This document shows, one piece after another, positions 8,456 to 12,402 of a stretch of 12,402 nt of DNA. Position 1 is the stretch's first letter, and every line of letters starts with the position of its first letter. The DNA is from Saprospiraceae bacterium (lineage in GTDB: Bacteria; Bacteroidota; Bacteroidia; Chitinophagales; Saprospiraceae): positions 1 through 12,402 of the forward strand of contig JAEUUM010000069.1 of assembly GCA_016787375.1 (NCBI GenBank), in the 5' to 3' direction. Both the position numbers and the translations under genes were made by a program. The notes under the pieces are model-generated. The model searched no databases. It was not told the DNA's origin and saw only the letters and a list, made by a program, of their open reading frames with translations.

Positions 8456-8477
8456 CTATCAACTCTCAACCTTCAAC
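8456..8477 (-). repeat. 3'-flank repeat, copy 1 (after the complete CHAT gene)
   Basis: This 22-base segment matches 11691-11712 at 19 of 22 positions, and each copy lies 6-13 bases past the stop codon of a CHAT paralogue. It is built from spaced TCAAC words on the plus strand. It is either a relic of the gene duplication or a copy of a dispersed intergenic repeat. Confidence 0.5.
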
Positions 8478-8490
8478 TCTGCACTGAAAA

Positions 8491-11400
8491 TCACTCTACT
8501 AGAACAAAACCCGCCCATTGATAAGGATCCAATCCAATCTCCCGCAATTCCTTCTGCGCTGCATGGAATGAATCCGGTATCGTCATTTTATCTACTAGCC
8601 ATTTTTTGTAAAAAGTAGTCATCAACAAAGATGTCTGTTTATCCGGAACTTGCCATAAACTCATGATCAGATATTTTGCACCTGCTATCTTGAATGCCCG
8701 TTGCAAACCATAAACGCCTTCGTTGCCTTGGATATCACCGAGGCCTGTTTCACATGCTGATAGCACCACTAATTCTGTATTGGATAAATTCATTTGTGAT
8801 ATTTCATAGGCGGTTAGGATTCCGTCTTCTCTTCCTTCCAAAGTCTGTTTTCCTTGCCAGGCTGCATTACCACCCGCCATGATGAGCCCGGAACGCAACA
8901 TTGGATGATCCGAAATTTTAAAAACAGGTTCTTGTTCACCGCTTAATCCTGTTCGTGTTTTGGTGCTTTTTGGATCCGGAAAAAAGTAGCCATGGGTAGC
9001 GATGTGTAAGATTCTCGGAGAACCTGCATTGTTTACTCCTATATTTTTAAAGGATGCTTCAGTGGCCTGATAGCCTTTTTTTAAGTTAACTTTCATGCCT
9101 GCAGTGAGCATCAGTTTTTCTATAGAATTAACTTCGCGCTCTGTGTGTGCCAGGTAATTCCAGCTGCCACCTCTAAGCGTACTATCAACGGAATTAAATG
9201 ATAATTCTCCTCTCGAACGCGAAGCAATCAGGGGTTCATTATTTTGGAGGGTAGTGTCTTGTTCATATTGTATTCCACCAAACAAAACAGCATCGTTGCT
9301 GGTATTTTTTATAGGTGTGAGGATCACCAATTGTCTTGTGCTGCTGAGCTCAATCAAATTAAATCGATCTGCCAAAGTCTCGGTCTCAGAAACCGGGATA
9401 GCATCCAGATTAATGCGATGCAATAATCCACTTGGTGAAAAATAGATAGTTTTGATGCCCATCAATTCTTTTTCAAGCGGTTTCCATAGAATTTCAAACA
9501 ATGATTTTTTAGGTGCTTCGATGGCTACTGCACCACGGTTGGACAAAGTGTACAATCCATTTACATAATCCGCCTTTCGGTTTGATTTGGTGTGCAATAA
9601 TGAATCCATGGATTTTTCATCGAAGAGTGGAATGAAGTTAGGTTGTTTTGTTCCGGGTTTTAAAAGCAGAGCGGCATACATTACGCTATCGGTCTTTTTA
9701 GGAAAATTAACCTTAAAGGAAACAAATTCTATGGCAGCTTCATCCTTTTTTAAAGTGGACATGACCTCTTCCCATTTGACCTGTCGCTTCGCTTCTGTAT
9801 AACCTACAATGGAACGGGCAAGTTCTTTTTCAGTGGTATTGGCTTTTTCGTCCAGTTCGGCCATATTTTTTCGCTCCGCAAAGGGTTTGGCATATTCGGC
9901 AGCCAGGCGGCGGTGGTAGCTTTTGAGGCGATTATTGATTTCTTTCGATTCCGGGGATGCTTCTGCGAAAGCATTCAACTGAGCGGCGGCGGTAAGCAGA
10001 AAGCCTTTGTAAAAAAGGGCATTGTTATACTCAAGGGTTGGTAGGATTCCAAGTTGGTTAATTTTTGCTCCGCTTAAATCATTTGGGAGGCGAGCGAGGA
10101 TGTATCCTCCCAAATGATCTGCCTGGGTTTGAAAAGTAGCCGTGTAGTTAGCCAATTCCCATTCTGAAAGAAAGGTGATAGCGTTCGACAGTCGAGCATG
10201 ATCGCGGGCGTACAATTCTTCGAGCAAGGGTGCGGATTCAGAAAATCTTTTTAGCCTTTCATAAAAATCCGCTAGGTTGTTCAGGCTTCCCGCATATACG
10301 GGATGCTCCTTTCCCAGCACTTTTTCACGAATGGATTTGGATTCAAGGTATAGTGGTTCGGCTTTTTCGTGGTAACCCATATCCGTATAAAGGACTGCCA
10401 GGTTGTTCAAACTTTCTGCATAATCGGGATGATCCATACCCAGCACTTTCCCCCGAATGGCTTTGGATTCAGTGTACAGTGGTTCAGCCTTTTTATAATT
10501 GCCCATTTCCACATAAAGAGCTGCCAGATTGTTCAGGCTTGCCGCATAATCGGGATGATCCTTACCCAATACATTTTCCCGGATGTCTTTTGCTTCAAGG
10601 TATAGCGGTTCAGCTTTTTGCCAGTTGCCTAAATCAGAATATAGGTTTGCCAGGCTGTTCAGGCTTCTCGCATAATCGGGATGCTCCTTTCCCAGTACTT
10701 TTTCCCGGATAGCTTTGGTTTCAAGGTAAAGAATTTCTGCCTTTTCGGTATTGCCCATATTCTGGTAAAGGATTCCCAGGTTGTTCAGGCTCACCGCATA
10801 TTCGGGATGGTCCTTTCCCAGCACTTTTTCCCGGATGGCTTTGGCCTCAAGGCAGAGACGTTCGTTTTTTTCGTAGTTGCCCATATCCCTGTAAAGACTT
10901 GCCAGGTTATTCAGGCTTGACGCATAATCGGGATGTTCCTTTCCCAGCACTTTTTCCCGGATGGCTTTGGCTTCAAGGTAGAGCGGTTCGGCTTTTTCGT
11001 AGTTACCCATTTCCTCATAAAGGATTGCAAGGTTGTTCAAGCTTGCAGAATAATTAGGATGTTCCTTCCCAAGAACTTTTTCCTGAATGGCCTTGGCTTC
11101 AATGTACAGCGGTTCAGCTTTTTCGTAGTTGCCCATGGTACTATAAAGCACAGCGAGGCTGCTTATACTGTAGGAATAATTTGGATGTTCTTTTCCAAGC
11201 ACTTTTTCCCTGATGCCTATGGATTCAATGAATAACTGTTCGGCTTTTTTGTAGTTGCCCATTTCCACGTTAAGAACTGCCAGGTTGTAAAGGCTTGATG
11301 CATAATTGGGATGTTCCTTTCCCAGTACTTTTGCCCGAATGGCTATAGATTCAATGTACCATTTTTCCGCTTCTTGTTGGTCTTGTTTGGCATGATTCAC

Positions 11401-11637
11401 TCTGCCACGGATGAAACAACAATTACCATAGGCCGCGGTCTCCTTGCCTAGTTTTTCGAGGGTTAGCTTTTCTGCAATAGTATTGACTTCGATGGCTTTA
11501 TCGAAATCTTCTTTATCAATAAGCAACCGTATAATTTTGATTAGGCTATCCACCTGCCTGACAGCAACTGAATCAACTGTCTGCGCATTCAGGCTTACTG
11601 TAATTATAGTCAGTGAAGTGAGAATCAAGTTTCTCAT
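8491..11637 (-). CDS. Secreted TPR-CHAT protein (caspase-like peptidase domain)
   Basis: This 1048-residue protein has an N-terminal TPR array and a C-terminal CHAT domain, a caspase/separase-like cysteine peptidase fold. I chose ATG 11637 because a Sec-type signal peptide begins there (MRNLILTSLTIITVSLNAQT). A longer frame to TTG 11697 adds 20 residues ahead of it and is unlikely. One degenerate and nine regular 42-residue TPR units (KAEPLYLEAKAIREKVLGKE, then HPDYASSLNNLASLY) span about residues 47-466. A helical linker, about 470-650, leads to the CHAT region. The putative catalytic pair is intact: His882 in HIATHG and Cys962 in LSACETG, followed by GDIQGNEGV and a C-terminal YQWAGFVLVE. 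TPRs usually bind proteins, so recruitment of a target or regulator to the protease is plausible. The signal peptide places it outside the cytosol, unlike the CHAT proteins of CRISPR III-E. No substrate gene is recognisable nearby. It lies 81 bases after a CHAT paralogue, possibly in one operon. Confidence 0.92.
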   Translation of the reverse strand: MRNLILTSLTIITVSLNAQTVDSVAVRQVDSLIKIIRLLIDKEDFDKAIEVNTIAEKLTLEKLGKETAAYGNCCFIRGRVNHAKQDQQEAEKWYIESIAIRAKVLGKEHPNYASSLYNLAVLNVEMGNYKKAEQLFIESIGIREKVLGKEHPNYSYSISSLAVLYSTMGNYEKAEPLYIEAKAIQEKVLGKEHPNYSASLNNLAILYEEMGNYEKAEPLYLEAKAIREKVLGKEHPDYASSLNNLASLYRDMGNYEKNERLCLEAKAIREKVLGKDHPEYAVSLNNLGILYQNMGNTEKAEILYLETKAIREKVLGKEHPDYARSLNSLANLYSDLGNWQKAEPLYLEAKDIRENVLGKDHPDYAASLNNLAALYVEMGNYKKAEPLYTESKAIRGKVLGMDHPDYAESLNNLAVLYTDMGYHEKAEPLYLESKSIREKVLGKEHPVYAGSLNNLADFYERLKRFSESAPLLEELYARDHARLSNAITFLSEWELANYTATFQTQADHLGGYILARLPNDLSGAKINQLGILPTLEYNNALFYKGFLLTAAAQLNAFAEASPESKEINNRLKSYHRRLAAEYAKPFAERKNMAELDEKANTTEKELARSIVGYTEAKRQVKWEEVMSTLKKDEAAIEFVSFKVNFPKKTDSVMYAALLLKPGTKQPNFIPLFDEKSMDSLLHTKSNRKADYVNGLYTLSNRGAVAIEAPKKSLFEILWKPLEKELMGIKTIYFSPSGLLHRINLDAIPVSETETLADRFNLIELSSTRQLVILTPIKNTSNDAVLFGGIQYEQDTTLQNNEPLIASRSRGELSFNSVDSTLRGGSWNYLAHTEREVNSIEKLMLTAGMKVNLKKGYQATEASFKNIGVNNAGSPRILHIATHGYFFPDPKSTKTRTGLSGEQEPVFKISDHPMLRSGLIMAGGNAAWQGKQTLEGREDGILTAYEISQMNLSNTELVVLSACETGLGDIQGNEGVYGLQRAFKIAGAKYLIMSLWQVPDKQTSLLMTTFYKKWLVDKMTIPDSFHAAQKELREIGLDPYQWAGFVLVE
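10240..11373 (-). repeat. Nine in-frame 126-bp tandem repeats encoding TPR units
   Basis: The DNA has an exact 126-base period: the GGATG marking the HP codons recurs at 10301, 10427, 10553, 10679, 10805, 10931, 11057, 11183 and 11309. Each unit encodes 42 residues of TPR_10/TPR_12 type ending in a GNYEKAE-like junction. A degenerate tenth unit precedes the array (about 11374-11499), with LGKETAAYGN in place of LGKEHPNYAS. All copies keep phase without indels. The units have diverged from one another, but several central ones are still close, so copy number could change by recombination. Confidence 0.9.
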
Positions 11638-11690
11638 TTTAGTTAATTTTAAGCCAATATACATAAAAAACTCTAAAAAGCAGCTTTCAA

Positions 11691-11712
11691 CTGTCAACTC
11701 TCCACCATCAAC
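11691..11712 (-). repeat. 3'-flank repeat, copy 2 (after the truncated-by-window CHAT gene)
   Basis: This is the partner of 8456-8477, with three mismatches over 22 bases. It sits in the 81-base gap between the two CHAT genes, 6 bases past the upstream paralogue's stop. An extra TCAACT word occurs just beside it at about 11687-11692. Confidence 0.5.
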
Positions 11713-11718
11713 TATACA

Positions 11719-12402
11719 TCACTCCACCAACACAAAGCCCGCCCATTGGTAAGGATCGAATCCCATATCGCGCAATTCTTTCTGCGCTGCATGAAAAGCA
11801 TCCGGAATGGACATTTTATCCTCCAGCCATTTCTTATAAAATGTGGTCATCAGCAAAGAAGTTTGATTATCCGGAACCTGCCACAAACTCATGATCAGAT
11901 ATTTTGCTCCGGCAATTTTGAATGCACGCTGCAAGCCGTACACGCCTTCGTTACCCTGGATGTCCCCAAGTCCTGTTTCACAGGCAGATAAAACGACCAG
12001 CTCTGTGTTGGATAGATTCATTTGAGAAATTTCATATGCTGTTAGGATACCATCTTCTTTTCCATCCAATGTTTGCTTTCCATGCCAAACTGCATTGCCT
12101 CCTGCCATGATTAATCCCGATCTCAGCATTGGATGTTCTGACATTTTGAACACGGTTTCCTCCTGAGGACTGACGGCCGAAGACTGTTGACGCGTCTTTG
12201 TATCCGGAAAGAAATATCCATGGGTAGCAATATGCAATATTCTAGGTGAAGCAGAATTGTTCGCACCCATATTTTTAAAAGATTCTTCTGTTGCCTGGTA
12301 GCCTTTTTTTAAGGTGGTTTTGACTCCTACATCTTGCATGATTTTATCAATGGAATTGACTTCGCGTTCTGTACCTGCCAGGTAATTCCAGTTGCCACCC
12401 CG
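11719..12402 (-). CDS. CHAT-domain paralogue, C-terminal part only (cut by window edge)
   Basis: The frame is open to the end of the window. The apparent ATG at 12339 is internal, because the codons before it (GGNWNYLAGTEREVNSIDKI) align with GGSWNYLAHTEREVNSIEKL of the neighbouring complete gene. The visible 227 residues cover the CHAT core with the catalytic pair intact: His in HIATHG (codon 12220-12222) and Cys in LSACETG (codon 11980-11982). The last roughly 105 residues differ from the neighbour at only a handful of positions, while many third codon positions differ, so both copies appear to be under protein-level constraint. One loop after the histidine (TKTRQQSSAVSPQEET) is diverged but of equal length. 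A TPR array and signal peptide are expected upstream, beyond the window. The gene lies 81 bases before the next CHAT gene on the same strand. Confidence 0.92.
   Translation of the reverse strand, partial: RGGNWNYLAGTEREVNSIDKIMQDVGVKTTLKKGYQATEESFKNMGANNSASPRILHIATHGYFFPDTKTRQQSSAVSPQEETVFKMSEHPMLRSGLIMAGGNAVWHGKQTLDGKEDGILTAYEISQMNLSNTELVVLSACETGLGDIQGNEGVYGLQRAFKIAGAKYLIMSLWQVPDNQTSLLMTTFYKKWLEDKMSIPDAFHAAQKELRDMGFDPYQWAGFVLVE

Larger units (their letters stand above)
7785..8490. other. Long A+T-rich intergenic region without an intact gene
   Basis: About 700 bases separate the CHAT gene's 3' end from the DUF885 start, both on the minus strand. I find no tRNA-like, rRNA-like or CRISPR-like structure and no ORF longer than about 42 codons in the part I translated. 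The region is visibly richer in A+T and homopolymers than the CHAT gene beside it. Items in it are the putative DUF885 promoter (7863-7870), a palindrome GGAATA-A-TATTCC (8084-8096), two short minus-strand open frames that could be gene remnants (8190-8312 and 8302-8430), the strong inverted repeat at 8339-8359, and the 3'-flank repeat at 8456-8477. Confidence 0.6.

Noticed and set aside
10230..11235. Plus-strand open frames with a repetitive protein pattern opposite the TPR array.
   Set aside because: They mirror the 126-bp TPR repeats on the coding minus strand. The repetition and Cys/His/Phe-rich composition come from antisense reading of the TPR codons.
11638..11697. A 20-residue N-terminal extension of the complete CHAT protein from TTG 11697.
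   Set aside because: It would bury the signal peptide that starts at ATG 11637, and it runs through the intergenic repeat zone.
8491..12402. A type III-E CRISPR (Craspase-like) association for the TPR-CHAT proteins.
   Set aside because: No CRISPR array, Cas gene or gRAMP-like protein is present in the window. The complete CHAT protein carries a secretion signal, unlike the cytosolic Craspase subunit.

Overview
The window looks like a chromosomal segment of a Bacteroidota bacterium, probably a Saprospiria- or Chitinophagia-like lineage (lineage inferred, not proven). The evidence is an A+T-rich sequence, starts without a clear Shine-Dalgarno, a C-terminal type IX secretion (T9SS) sorting domain, a TAnnTTTG-type promoter element, and families common in that phylum (CotH kinase, DUF885 lipoprotein, secreted TPR-CHAT proteins).

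Layout. (1) Positions 3-3447, plus strand: a compact operon with a TolC-type outer-membrane channel (5' end cut by the window edge), an HlyD/AcrA-type periplasmic adaptor 12 bases later, and a DUF2064/TIGR04282 GT-A glycosyltransferase-like protein whose GTG start overlaps the adaptor by 8 bases. No inner-membrane pump is visible. (2) Positions 3579-5644, plus strand: a secreted CotH-type atypical kinase with a proprotein-convertase P domain in front and a T9SS tail behind. Its signal peptide lies in another frame, separated by a T6 run. (3) Positions 5736-7784, minus strand: a two-helix small membrane protein and a DUF885 zinc-hydrolase-like lipoprotein. (4) Positions 7785-8490: about 700 A+T-rich bases with no convincing intact gene, but with a strong inverted repeat and possible coding remnants. 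(5) Positions 8491-12402, minus strand: two tandem TPR-CHAT paralogues. One is complete (1048 residues, signal peptide, nine exact 126-bp TPR units, intact caspase-like His/Cys dyad). The other is cut by the window edge and shows only the CHAT domain.

How the genes relate. The first operon would make two of the three parts of a tripartite efflux or secretion system, plus a sugar-transferase-like enzyme of unknown target. The CotH protein and the CHAT proteins are exported, so much of the window concerns envelope or extracellular functions. I see no evidence that the modules form a single system. The points most worth a second look are the frameshifted CotH signal peptide and the exported tandem caspase-like CHAT paralogues with their shared 3'-flank repeat.
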